Positions 1-6,234 of a stretch of 9,078 nt of DNA are shown here, one piece after another. A model generated the notes under the pieces. It was not told the origin of the DNA. It saw nothing but the letters and a program-made list of their open reading frames with translations, and made no database searches. A program made the position numbers and the translations under genes. The stretch is from Anaerolineae bacterium (GTDB taxonomy: Bacteria > Chloroflexota > Anaerolineae > J102): positions 1-9,078 of the forward strand of contig WGCR01000315.1 of assembly GCA_015493675.1 (NCBI GenBank). Direction: 5' to 3'. Position 1 is the first letter of the stretch, and each line of letters begins with the position of its first letter.

Positions 1-24
1 AAGCTTTACGAAGACACGGAAAAA

Positions 25-69
25 CGACTCAACAGGAATTCAGGGGGGCTCCCGACCTCCGGGAGGTGG
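25..69 (+). repeat. Dispersed 45-bp repeat, copy 1
   Basis: This 45-bp unit begins CGACTCAACAGGAATTCA and ends with the palindrome ACCTCC-G-GGAGGT plus GG. It matches the reverse complement of 7021-7065 at 43 of 45 positions, with differences only in the G-rich middle. The two copies are about 7 kb apart in opposite orientation. Similarity fades beyond the palindrome, so 45 bp is the clearly conserved core. It is probably a genome-wide short repeat of REP or MITE-remnant type; that class is inferred, but the match itself is seen directly. Confidence 0.85.
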
Positions 70-164
70 GTGAGAACTTGTTTGCCGCCTGCCACCTTTT
101 CGCCAGACAAGAATGAAAATTTGCAACTGCTAACATATGCCAGTTGGTTGTCTTTTCCCACTCA

Positions 165-266
165 AACCTGACAGGTTCTCGTAACGTTGGCGATAGAATG
201 TGCGGTCTTTAGCCAGCAATGAAGCGTGTAACGCTCTGAATCGTTGCCAAAAGAACCTGTCAGGTT
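165..266. repeat. Inverted pair of AACCTG-N-CAGGTT palindromes
   Basis: AACCTGACAGGTTCT at 165-179 is the exact reverse complement of 252-266 (15 bp), with 72 bp between them. Each arm also contains its own 13-nt palindrome, with 6-bp half-sites AACCTG and CAGGTT around one central base. The architecture is like that of the ACCTCC-N-GGAGGT palindrome at 25-69 but the sequence differs. It could be a REP-like element, a protein-binding operator, or a foldback in the leader of the following gene. No U-run follows, so it is not a canonical terminator. Confidence 0.6.
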
Positions 267-326
267 CATTCAAGCGAAAACGACCTTAATCGTTACGCTT
301 CAGACTTGATTTTCGAGATCGACGTT

Positions 327-1535
327 ATGCGAAAAATACCATTTCTTCTTTTAACTATCCCCCTTATTGTCAGTCTCTTTTTATTTCATCCGCTTTTGTC
401 AGGAGCGCAGGCGGAGGACGGTGACTGCACGGAATTGATCATCAACGGCAATATGGAAAGCGATGCCGGGTGGACATTTCCAGTGACAGCCATGCAGGGC
501 AGCTACAGTACAGAACAGTTCTTCAGTCCTTTCCGCAGCGCCCGGCTGGGCATCGTCTCGGGCGAGAACAAGTATGCCTACTCATCCATGAATCAGAGCG
601 TAACCATTCCCTCCGGGACGCAGCTAATCCTCTCGTGGCATACATTCCCCCTGAGCCAACCGCTGGACAGCAGCGATCTGCAATATGCCCAAATTCGGGA
701 CAAAAACGGCGCATTACACACAATCTGGTCCGACAGGCGTAATGACACAGACTGGCTGACATGCAGTTATGACATCAGCGACTATCTGGATCAAAACATC
801 ACCCTTTATTTTGGCGTCAAAAATGATGGCATCAATGGACGCACAGGGCTCTATGTGGACGATGTGACGTTACAGGTTTGCACATCGCCGCAGACCGTTC
901 TGGCTGGATGTCAGCCCTCGCAGACAACACCGACGCCCGTCCCCACACATTCCCCGACGCCAACTGCCAATCCTACATTAACGCCCACAGCGACCCCCAT
1001 GCCCACACCAACGCCGAGCCCTACCCCGCCCCCCTGCCAGCAACTCATCCAAAACCCCAATTTCGATCAAGGGTACACTGGTTGGCAGCAGAACCTGTAT
1101 TTTACCGCCCGCTACCAGGATGAAACGGGAGAGGAACACACTGGCGCCTGGTTTGGGGGAGCGGAATACACCGATCAATATCTTTATCAGGATGTGATGA
1201 TCCCAGACGGCAGTCCGGCCTCGCACATTACTTTTCTCTGGGCCTTTGCGCCGCCAACCCATGGAGACCCGGCTCCGGGCGATAATCTCACCATCACCTT
1301 ACGCCAACCCGATGACACGGTATTGCAAACATTGACAATCATCGACGCCTCCAGTACGCCCCGGCGCTGGCAGACGTCGGCATTTGATATCAGCCCATAC
1401 ATCGGGAAGACCGTGCGTTTTCACGCCCAGTCAACCACAGGAGCATCCACAACCTCCTGGTATCTCGATCAGATACAGCTATTCAACTGCGCCAGCGTCG
1501 AACACACAACTTATCTTCCGTGGATCAGAAAATAA
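327..1535 (+). CDS. Secreted protein with two Cys-bounded beta-sandwich-like domains and a Pro/Thr linker
   Basis: Function unknown; the product is 402 aa. The ATG at 327 is preferred over an in-frame TTG at 306 because it starts directly with a signal peptide: MRK, a hydrophobic run at about residues 4-24, and an AQA cleavage site near residue 29. No strong ribosome binding site is visible. Domain 1 (about 34-185) starts LIINGNMES..GW and ends LYVDDVTLQVC. Domain 2 (about 237-388) starts LIQNPNFDQGYTGW and ends WYLDQIQLFNC. The shared start (N.(N/P)...GW), shared end and Cys at both ends of each domain suggest a duplicated domain with end-to-end disulfides, similar to carbohydrate-binding or MAM/jelly-roll folds. 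A Pro/Thr-rich linker (about 199-236) joins them. The protein ends in YLPWIRK, resembling a short C-terminal tail I associate with secreted Chloroflexota proteins. It is probably a surface or extracellular binding protein. It has no evident link to tryptophan synthesis, and the trp promoter lies downstream of it. Confidence 0.8.
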   Translation: MRKIPFLLLTIPLIVSLFLFHPLLSGAQAEDGDCTELIINGNMESDAGWTFPVTAMQGSYSTEQFFSPFRSARLGIVSGENKYAYSSMNQSVTIPSGTQLILSWHTFPLSQPLDSSDLQYAQIRDKNGALHTIWSDRRNDTDWLTCSYDISDYLDQNITLYFGVKNDGINGRTGLYVDDVTLQVCTSPQTVLAGCQPSQTTPTPVPTHSPTPTANPTLTPTATPMPTPTPSPTPPPCQQLIQNPNFDQGYTGWQQNLYFTARYQDETGEEHTGAWFGGAEYTDQYLYQDVMIPDGSPASHITFLWAFAPPTHGDPAPGDNLTITLRQPDDTVLQTLTIIDASSTPRRWQTSAFDISPYIGKTVRFHAQSTTGASTTSWYLDQIQLFNCASVEHTTYLPWIRK

Positions 1536-1599
1536 AAAATCGGGAGATCTTCCCACGCAGCCCCATCATCACCGCTCGATTTACCCCCAAAAACCGGTT

Positions 1600-1628
1600 T
1601 TGACAATCGCGGCCACTCGTGTTATACT
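1600..1628 (+). promoter_or_regulatory. Sigma70-type promoter of the trp operon
   Basis: A consensus -35 hexamer TTGACA (1600-1605) is separated by exactly 17 nt from a near-consensus -10 hexamer TATACT (1623-1628). The expected start of transcription is around 1635, about 25 nt before the first conserved T-box leader sequence, which is the expected geometry. It lies 64 nt after the preceding gene's stop codon. No operator-like inverted repeat overlaps it, so control probably occurs after initiation through the T-box. Confidence 0.85.
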
Positions 1629-1880
1629 CCCCGCCACAATTACATAACCCTCAAAAAAGCAATGACGAGGAAGAGTAAGCGTTGAAACGACGTCCCAGAG
1701 AGCCGGGAACAGGTGCGAGCCCGGCACGCACGTCAGCGCCGAATGGACCTCCGAGCTGCCGGTCGAAAGCCTTTGGCAAGTAGCCCGAGCCGGAATTGCC
1801 ACCGTTATCAGGGCAAGGGGTATAATCCCGACAGCCGTCGGGCCGTACCCACAAAGTGAGGCTGGCTTCTGGTATTTTTC

Positions 1881-1908
1881 ATCCCGTCGCATCACGGCGG
1901 GATTTTTT
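1881..1908 (+). terminator. Terminator-like hairpin nested inside T-box Stem III
   Basis: ATCCCGTCG (1881-1889) pairs with CGGCGGGAT (1895-1903), giving nine base pairs with one G-U, around a CATCA loop. A run of six T follows (1903-1908). This has the form of an intrinsic terminator but lies upstream of the antiterminator, enclosed by the 10-bp Stem III. It may be only the apical part of a long Stem III, or a second, tRNA-independent attenuation point. Hairpin and T-run are seen; terminator activity is not established. Confidence 0.5.
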
Positions 1909-1944
1909 GTTCTCAAGCCAGCCTAATCAGGGTGGCACCGCGGG

Positions 1945-1985
1945 AGCCTGCTCTCGTCCCTACATCGGACGAAGCAGGCTTTTTT
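1945..1985 (+). terminator. Regulated intrinsic terminator of the Trp T-box
   Basis: AGCCTGCT (1945-1952) pairs perfectly with AGCAGGCT (1973-1980). After a bulged C at 1953 the helix continues as TCGTCC (1954-1959) with GGACGA (1967-1972), giving 14 bp around a 7-nt loop. Six T follow (1980-1985). Its left arm overlaps the antiterminator, so the two folds exclude each other, as expected for a class I T-box acting on transcription. Confidence 0.92.
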
Positions 1986-2018
1986 GTTTTCTCAAACACC
2001 CCACGCAAGGAGCGTTTT

Positions 2019-3512
2019 ATGCCTCAAACGACCACATCTCCAACCATTCCGGTGCTCCGCCATCTTCCGGCAGACCTGGAAACCCCCATCTCAGTCTATC
2101 TCAAACTGGCCCGAACAGGCCCTGCCTTTCTGCTGGAAAGCGTCACCGGCGGCGAGCAAGTGGCCCGCTATTCCTTTGTGGGCGTCGATGTAAGCCGGGC
2201 CTTTGTGCTGCGCAACGATGCCTGGGAAATTCACAAAGGCCAGGCAGTGACGGCGGTGCATCCTCTGCCTCCGGATCAAACGCCCTTGCAGGCGTTGCAA
2301 GCCCTGTGGCGGCCCCAGCCTCTGCCCGAACAACATCCCCCGCTCCCCCGCTTCATGGGAGGATTGGCGGGCTATCTGGGTTATGAGACCATCCGTTATC
2401 TTGAGCCCCGGTTGAAACTCGCGCCACATCCAGACCTGCCCGAGGCCATCTTTCTGCAAGCCGATACAATCATCGCCTTTGATCACGCTTACGGGCAACT
2501 GCTCCTCATCGCCCTGGCCCAGGGTGACAAAGACATTGCCGCAGCCCAGGCCCGGCTGGACGCATTGCAGGCCCGCATGGCGCAGCCCTTGCCTTCGTTC
2601 GCGAACACATCTCCGCCAACATCCCCGGCCACGCCTACGTCCACGATGAGCAAAGAAGCTTTTTGCCAGGCCGTGGAGACGGCCAAAGAGCACATCGCCG
2701 CGGGAGACATCTTTCAGGTGGTGCTCTCACAGCGCCTGAGTCGCCGCACCGCCGCCGCCCCCTTCGATATCTACCGATCTCTGCGGCGCATCAACCCCTC
2801 GCCCTACATGTTTTTCTTCGATTTCGGGCGCCTGAGCGGGGAAGAGCCCTTCCATCTGCTGGGCGCTTCTCCCGAGATGCACGTCCGGCTGGAAGGAGAG
2901 GTGGCGTCGCTACGGCCTATTGCTGGCACCCGCCCCCGCGGCCGCACCTTGCAAGAAGATGAAGCCTTGGCCCAGGAACTGCTGGCCGACCCCAAAGAAC
3001 GGGCCGAGCATGTGATGCTGGTGGATCTCGGGCGCAACGACCTGGGTCGGGTGTGCGAGTATGGCAGCGTGCACGTGCCTGAACAAATGGTGGTGGAGCG
3101 CTATTCCCATGTGATGCACATTGTCTCGCATGTGCAAGGCAAGCTGCGCCCCGGCCTCACCGCCGCAGACCTGCTGGACGCCACTTTTCCCGCGGGCACG
3201 GTCAGCGGAGCGCCAAAAGTGCGGGCCATGGAAATCATCCACGATCTTGAACCGGCCCCGCGCGGCCCCTATGCCGGCGCGGTGGGATATCTGGCGGCGG
3301 ATGGCAACGCCGACACTTGCATCGCCATTCGCACTATGACCATGCGCGGCAAAATCGTCAGCGTGCAGGCGGGAGCGGGCATTGTGGCCGATTCTGAACC
3401 GGAAAAAGAGTATCAGGAGACGCTGCATAAAGCCGGCGCCCAATTCGCCGCGGTGGACGCAGCCGAACAGCTAAACGCCACCAAAACAACATCCATGGCT
3501 CGAAACGAGTAA
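2019..3512 (+). CDS. trpE: Anthranilate synthase component I (TrpE)
   Basis: TrpE makes anthranilate from chorismate, using ammonia supplied by TrpG. It is 497 aa, normal for the family. The start is ATG at 2019, with AAGGAG (2007-2012) 6 nt upstream. A longer in-frame GTG at 1932 lies inside the T-box and is rejected. The N-terminal domain (about 15-165) carries LLES at 38-41, the element tied to tryptophan feedback binding in TrpE. A Ser/Thr/Pro-rich linker (about 193-210) leads to the chorismate-binding domain (about 211-480). That domain has GDIFQVVLSQR (229-239), GASPEM (282-287), IAGTRPRGRT (301-310), LGRNDLGRV (337-345), PAGTVSGAPK (391-400) and AGAGIVADSEPEKEY (451-465), the last with the Mg-binding acidic residues. 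These distinguish it from isochorismate or menaquinone homologues when taken with the adjacent trpG and trpD. It is the first gene of the operon, directly under T-box control. No defects are seen. Confidence 0.97.
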   Translation: MPQTTTSPTIPVLRHLPADLETPISVYLKLARTGPAFLLESVTGGEQVARYSFVGVDVSRAFVLRNDAWEIHKGQAVTAVHPLPPDQTPLQALQALWRPQPLPEQHPPLPRFMGGLAGYLGYETIRYLEPRLKLAPHPDLPEAIFLQADTIIAFDHAYGQLLLIALAQGDKDIAAAQARLDALQARMAQPLPSFANTSPPTSPATPTSTMSKEAFCQAVETAKEHIAAGDIFQVVLSQRLSRRTAAAPFDIYRSLRRINPSPYMFFFDFGRLSGEEPFHLLGASPEMHVRLEGEVASLRPIAGTRPRGRTLQEDEALAQELLADPKERAEHVMLVDLGRNDLGRVCEYGSVHVPEQMVVERYSHVMHIVSHVQGKLRPGLTAADLLDATFPAGTVSGAPKVRAMEIIHDLEPAPRGPYAGAVGYLAADGNADTCIAIRTMTMRGKIVSVQAGAGIVADSEPEKEYQETLHKAGAQFAAVDAAEQLNATKTTSMARNE

Positions 3513-3519
3513 AAAAGCT

Positions 3520-3544
3520 GTCGGCGCAACGAACAGCGCCCGAC
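3520..3544 (+). other. Small hairpin in the trpE-trpG spacer
   Basis: GTCGG (3520-3524) pairs with CCGAC (3540-3544) and CGC (3525-3527) with GCG (3536-3538), leaving one bulged C and an 8-nt loop. No T-run follows, so it is not an intrinsic terminator. It could protect or help process the mRNA between trpE and trpG, or be incidental. Confidence 0.35.
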
Positions 3545-3576
3545 TTCACCCTTCATCCTCCAACAGGAGTTCCATC

Positions 3577-4146
3577 ATGCTGGTAATCATCGATAATTAC
3601 GATTCATTCACCTACAACCTTGCACAATACTTCGGCGAGCTCGGAGCGGAGATTGAGGTCTTTCGCAACGACGCCGTAGATGTGGATCAGATTGCAGCCT
3701 TGCAGCCTTCGCATATCGTCATCTCTCCAGGGCCGGGAGATCCCACCCAGGCGGGAATTTCGCCCCAGGTCATCCGCGAGCTGGGCCCCCAAATCCCCAC
3801 CCTGGGCGTGTGTCTGGGGCACCAGTGCATCGGCGAAGCTTTTGGCGGCGAGGTGGTGCGGGCCCAACGCCTGATGCACGGCAAGACATCACTCATCCAT
3901 CATCAGGGCGACATGCTTTTCATCAACGTGCCTCGGGCTTTTCCCGCCACCCGTTACCATTCGCTCATCGTCGACGCGAACAGCGTGCCTGCGGAGCTGG
4001 AAGTCATCGCCAACACCGAAGAGGGAGAGATCATGGCCCTGCGTCACCGCTACTATCCCATCGTGGGCGTGCAATTTCATCCTGAATCTATCCTCACCCC
4101 CCACGGCAAGCAGATTCTCAAGAACTTCCTTTCCTACGTTTCCTGA
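3577..4146 (+). CDS. trpG: Anthranilate synthase component II, glutamine amidotransferase (TrpG)
   Basis: TrpG hydrolyses glutamine and delivers ammonia to TrpE. It is a 189-aa stand-alone class I glutamine amidotransferase of usual length, not fused to TrpD. The start is ATG at 3577, with AGGAG (3565-3569) 7 nt upstream. Visible motifs are NYDSFTYNLAQYF near the N terminus, the oxyanion-region PGPGDP (51-56), the nucleophile elbow GVCLGHQ with catalytic Cys79, HGK (101-103), and the His168/Glu170 pair in FHPES. These fit TrpG/PabA. With trpE directly upstream the primary role is anthranilate synthase, but in organisms lacking pabA the same subunit often also serves aminodeoxychorismate synthase. 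The gene lies 64 nt after trpE. Its TGA stop (4144-4146) lies within the 9-bp target duplication of an inserted element, which left the reading frame intact. Confidence 0.96.
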   Translation: MLVIIDNYDSFTYNLAQYFGELGAEIEVFRNDAVDVDQIAALQPSHIVISPGPGDPTQAGISPQVIRELGPQIPTLGVCLGHQCIGEAFGGEVVRAQRLMHGKTSLIHHQGDMLFINVPRAFPATRYHSLIVDANSVPAELEVIANTEEGEIMALRHRYYPIVGVQFHPESILTPHGKQILKNFLSYVS

Positions 4147-4148
4147 AA
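4140..4148. repeat. Target-site duplication, left copy
   Basis: TTCCTGAAA here is repeated exactly at 4366-4374, directly abutting both ends of the inserted element. The TGA inside it is the trpG stop codon. Confidence 0.8.
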
Positions 4149-4365
4149 GGGTGTGTCCAATTTCGGTTGGGCGTATTCTGACGCTGGCGAAATTGCCGAG
4201 TGAACTCGGGCTCTTTAGGCGCTTCGCGCCAGCGGTCGCCCTTCGGCGACCAATTAATCGGCGTGATTTTGGACGGCGGAGGCCGTCCACTGGCCGCAGG
4301 CCTGAAGCGTCCGACTTGAGTCGGCTGGTTCCTGCGGCCGCGCTCAACTCATTTTGGACGCACTC
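4149..4365. mobile_element. 217-bp MITE-like element with imperfect terminal inverted repeats
   Basis: The left end (GGGTGTGTCCAA...) and the reverse complement of the right end (GAGTGCGTCCAA...) match at 18 of 25 positions, and the element is flanked by an exact 9-bp direct repeat. It codes for no transposase; the open frame across it is low-complexity and not protein-like. The interior is full of foldbacks: GGTCGCC/GGCGACC (4234-4251), GGACGGC/GCCGTCC (4271-4288), GGCGC/GCGCC (4218-4230), and GGCCGCAGG/CCTGCGGCC (4292-4300 with 4331-4339). The last pair encloses CCGACT/AGTCGG (4311-4324). None is followed by a T-run, so transcription can probably continue into trpD. It is likely a non-autonomous element moved in trans. 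The parent IS family is not identifiable here; 9-bp duplications occur in several families (IS1, IS256, some IS4 and IS5 members). Confidence 0.75.
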
Positions 4366-4374
4366 TTCCTGAAA
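4366..4374. repeat. Target-site duplication, right copy
   Basis: TTCCTGAAA, identical to 4140-4148. Removing the element plus one copy restores a trpG-trpD gap of 27 nt, typical of the rest of the operon. Confidence 0.8.
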
Positions 4375-4399
4375 ATCAATCGCCATTTGGAGGACAACG

Positions 4400-5434
4400 A
4401 TGCTCAAACCTTATCTAAAAAAAATCATTCACCACCAGAATCTCAGCGCCCAAGAGGCCCAAGAAGCCATGACTGTCATCATGTCGGGACAGGCCACCGA
4501 CGCCCAAATCGGCGGGTTTCTCGTGGGGCTGCGCATGAAGGGCGAAACAGTGCCCGAGATCATAGGAAGCGCCCGGGCCATGCGCGCCCATGCCGCGCCT
4601 ATCTCCCTCTCGCTGGGAGACGAAGACCTGCTGGACACGGCGGGCACTGGCGGGGATGGCGCCCACACCTTCAATATCTCCACTACAGCGGCGTTCGTTG
4701 TTGCGGGAGCGGGACGAAAAGTGGCCAAACATGGCAACCGGGCCGCTTCCTCCCGCTGCGGCAGTGCGGATGTGCTGGCCGAAGCAGGCGTGCGCCTGGA
4801 CCTGACGCCTGCACAGGTGGGACGCTGCATCCAGGAAGTTGGCATCGGCTTTCTCTTTGCCCCGGCGTTTCATCCAGCCATGAAACATGCCATCGGCCCC
4901 CGCCGCCAACTGGGACAGCGCACTATCTTCAACCTGTTGGGGCCCCTCACCAATCCGGCCGGAGCCACCCACCAGATCATCGGCGTGTTCGATCCGGCAT
5001 TGACAGAGCCCATGGCCCAGGTGCTGGGCGAATTAGGCGGGCGGGCGGCCATCGTCGCGCATGGGCACGGCGGGCTGGACGAACTGACCACCAGCGGCCC
5101 GAACCGCATCAGCCACCTACGGGATGGCCGTGTGTCCACCTATGAATTCGACGCCCGAGACCTGAACCTGCGCCCGGCCGACGCAGAACTTCTGAGAGGA
5201 GGCGATCCAGCCCGGAACGCACAAATGATGCGGGATATTCTCTCGGGAAAAGATGAATCGCCCCGCCGGGATGTGGTGCTGCTCAACGCCGCGGCCGCGC
5301 TGGCCTGCGAAGATGGCGATTTCGAAACCGCACTGACCCAGGCCCGACACGCCCTGGACAGCGGTGCAGCTTTCCAACGTCTGCAAGGGCTGGTTGAGAT
5401 GAGTCAGCGTCTGGCGCAAACAATAGCATCATGA
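4400..5434 (+). CDS. trpD: Anthranilate phosphoribosyltransferase (TrpD)
   Basis: TrpD transfers the phosphoribosyl group of PRPP to anthranilate, giving N-(5-phosphoribosyl)anthranilate. It is 344 aa, full length. ATG at 4400 is preceded by GGAGG (4389-4393) at 6 nt. A small helical N-terminal domain (about 1-70) is followed by the nucleoside phosphorylase-like catalytic domain. Hallmarks are GTGGDG..TFNIST (82-94, PRPP and Mg binding), KHGNR..SS (110-118), GSADVLAEAG (121-130), the anthranilate-binding Arg region GPRRQLGQR (166-174), NLLGPLTNP (178-186), and metal-binding GLDE (225-228). The variant SSRCGSADVL is within family range. Its ribosome binding site lies outside the inserted element upstream, so translation start is untouched even though the gap grew from about 27 to 253 nt. 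The last four bases overlap trpC (ATGA), implying translational coupling. Confidence 0.97.
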   Translation: MLKPYLKKIIHHQNLSAQEAQEAMTVIMSGQATDAQIGGFLVGLRMKGETVPEIIGSARAMRAHAAPISLSLGDEDLLDTAGTGGDGAHTFNISTTAAFVVAGAGRKVAKHGNRAASSRCGSADVLAEAGVRLDLTPAQVGRCIQEVGIGFLFAPAFHPAMKHAIGPRRQLGQRTIFNLLGPLTNPAGATHQIIGVFDPALTEPMAQVLGELGGRAAIVAHGHGGLDELTTSGPNRISHLRDGRVSTYEFDARDLNLRPADAELLRGGDPARNAQMMRDILSGKDESPRRDVVLLNAAAALACEDGDFETALTQARHALDSGAAFQRLQGLVEMSQRLAQTIAS

Positions 5435-6228
5435 GCAGCATCCTCGACCAGATTTTCATGCACAAACGTCAGGAACTGGCGGCCACTCGGGCGCAGCGCC
5501 CGGCCGGAGCGCTGATGGCGCACACCGCCACGCTGCCCGCACCGCCTGATTTTGCTGCGGCGCTGCGGGACAAGACGCTCCTCGCCCCCCGCCTCATTGC
5601 CGAGATCAAACAACGCTCCCCTTCGCGCGGCCTGCTTCGTCCCGATTTTGATCCTGTTTCTCTGGCCCAGAGCTACGCTCTGCAAGGGGCGGCAGCCATC
5701 TCAGTGCTCACCGATGAGCGCTTCTTCGGCGGATCGCTGGCGATCCTGCAACAAATCTCGCGCCTTGATTTGGGCTTGCCCCTGCTGCGCAAGGATTTTC
5801 TGTTCGATCCCTACCAACTGCTGGAGGCTCGCGCCGCAGGCGCCAGCGCCGTGTTGCTGATTGTGGCCATGCTTTCAGAAACGCAACTCCAAGAGCTTCT
5901 GGCCGCCGCCACAGAGTTGAAGATGACAGCGCTGGTGGAATGCCACACCGCAGAGGAAATGGACAGGGCGGTTGCCGCAGGCGCACAGGCGCTGGGCGTC
6001 AACAATCGCGATCTGCACACATTTCGCGTGAACCTGGAAACCTGCCTGCAATTGCGCCCGCTGGCCCCGGCGGGAACTGTCTTCGTGGCTGAAAGCGGCA
6101 TCCACACCGCCGAGGATGTCCGGCGTCTGGCGCAGGCGGGCGTTGACGCCATGCTTGTGGGGGAATCCCTTGTCACCGCTGACGATCCCGCAAAAAAAAT
6201 ACAAGACCTTTACGCCTTGCTTCGTTAA
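5431..6228 (+). CDS. trpC: Indole-3-glycerol phosphate synthase (TrpC)
   Basis: TrpC closes the indole ring, converting carboxyphenylamino-deoxyribulose phosphate to indole-3-glycerol phosphate with loss of CO2 and water. It is a 265-aa single-domain TIM barrel, not fused to TrpF as in E. coli. The start is ATG at 5431, overlapping the trpD stop as ATGA. No clear Shine-Dalgarno sequence is visible, so it probably relies on ribosomes finishing trpD. Expected catalytic positions are all present: Glu58 and Lys60 in AEIKQRSPSRG, Lys121 in LLRKDFLFDPYQ, Glu170 in ALVECHT, Asn191 in GVNNRDL, and Glu221-Ser222 in VAESGI. The phosphate-binding end is VGESLV. The N-terminal arm is the usual MSSILDQIFMHKRQEL type. 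No anomalies are visible. Confidence 0.97.
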   Translation: MSSILDQIFMHKRQELAATRAQRPAGALMAHTATLPAPPDFAAALRDKTLLAPRLIAEIKQRSPSRGLLRPDFDPVSLAQSYALQGAAAISVLTDERFFGGSLAILQQISRLDLGLPLLRKDFLFDPYQLLEARAAGASAVLLIVAMLSETQLQELLAAATELKMTALVECHTAEEMDRAVAAGAQALGVNNRDLHTFRVNLETCLQLRPLAPAGTVFVAESGIHTAEDVRRLAQAGVDAMLVGESLVTADDPAKKIQDLYALLR

Positions 6229-6234
6229 CCTGCC

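Larger units (their letters stand above)
1..326. other. Non-coding, repeat-rich region upstream of the secreted-protein gene
   Basis: I find no convincing coding region, RNA gene or clear promoter here. The stretch holds a copy of a 45-bp dispersed repeat (25-69) and an inverted pair of a different palindrome (165-179 and 252-266), both listed separately. The rest is more AT-rich than the operon. Nothing resembling the end of a neighbouring gene is visible, so the left neighbour lies outside the window. Confidence 0.6.
1660..1986 (+). promoter_or_regulatory. tRNA-Trp T-box leader (transcriptional riboswitch) of the trp operon
   Basis: Conserved T-box parts occur in order. They are the 5' GAGGAAGAGTAAG motif (1667-1679), AGAGAG (1697-1702) in Stem I, and a distal helix GCCGGG/CCCGGC (1702-1707 with 1720-1725). 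Next come the specifier-loop context GAA-TGG-ACC (1741-1749), AGTAG (1779-1783), a Stem II-region hairpin (about 1818-1850), a 10-bp Stem III (1859-1868 with 1915-1924) and the T-box core GGGTGGCACCGCGG (1930-1943). The specifier is UGG (1744-1746), the Trp codon. The acceptor-pairing bases are UGGC (1933-1936), which fits the G73 discriminator of bacterial tRNA-Trp. The antiterminator pairs AGGG (1929-1932) with CCCU (1958-1961) and CGGGAG (1941-1946) with CUCUCG (1951-1956), in competition with the terminator. Uncharged tRNA-Trp should allow read-through into trpE. Motifs are seen directly; the regulatory sense follows from the family. Confidence 0.93.

Noticed and set aside
25..266. Possible CRISPR array from the repeated palindromes
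   Set aside because: There are only two copies of each palindrome, inverted rather than direct, with no regular spacing or spacers.
306..326. TTG start seven codons upstream for the secreted protein
   Set aside because: The ATG at 327 begins a standard signal peptide (MRK plus a hydrophobic run). The extra MIFEIDV would put acidic residues ahead of it, and no ribosome site supports it.
1536..1599. Terminator for the secreted-protein gene
   Set aside because: The only candidate, around GGGAGATCTTCCC just after the stop, is short and lacks a following T-run.
1821..1826. Perfect TATAAT inside the T-box as an internal promoter
   Set aside because: The best upstream hexamer is TTGCCA with a 19-nt spacer, and the sequence is explained by the loop side of a leader stem. 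A transcript from here would still meet the terminator.
1932..2018. In-frame GTG extension of trpE into the T-box
   Set aside because: It lies inside the antiterminator/terminator sequence, and its extra 29 residues do not look like TrpE. ATG at 2019 has a good ribosome site and a family-like N terminus.
2091..2693. Long minus-strand open frame opposite trpE, and similar frames opposite trpB and trpD
   Set aside because: These are shadows of GC-rich coding genes, with no recognisable domains, and overlap genes with clear family motifs.
4151..4372. Open frame of 73 codons across the trpG-trpD spacer
   Set aside because: It spans the inverted-repeat element, is Arg/Pro-rich, and resembles no transposase or known small protein. 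It is best explained by GC-rich foldbacks.
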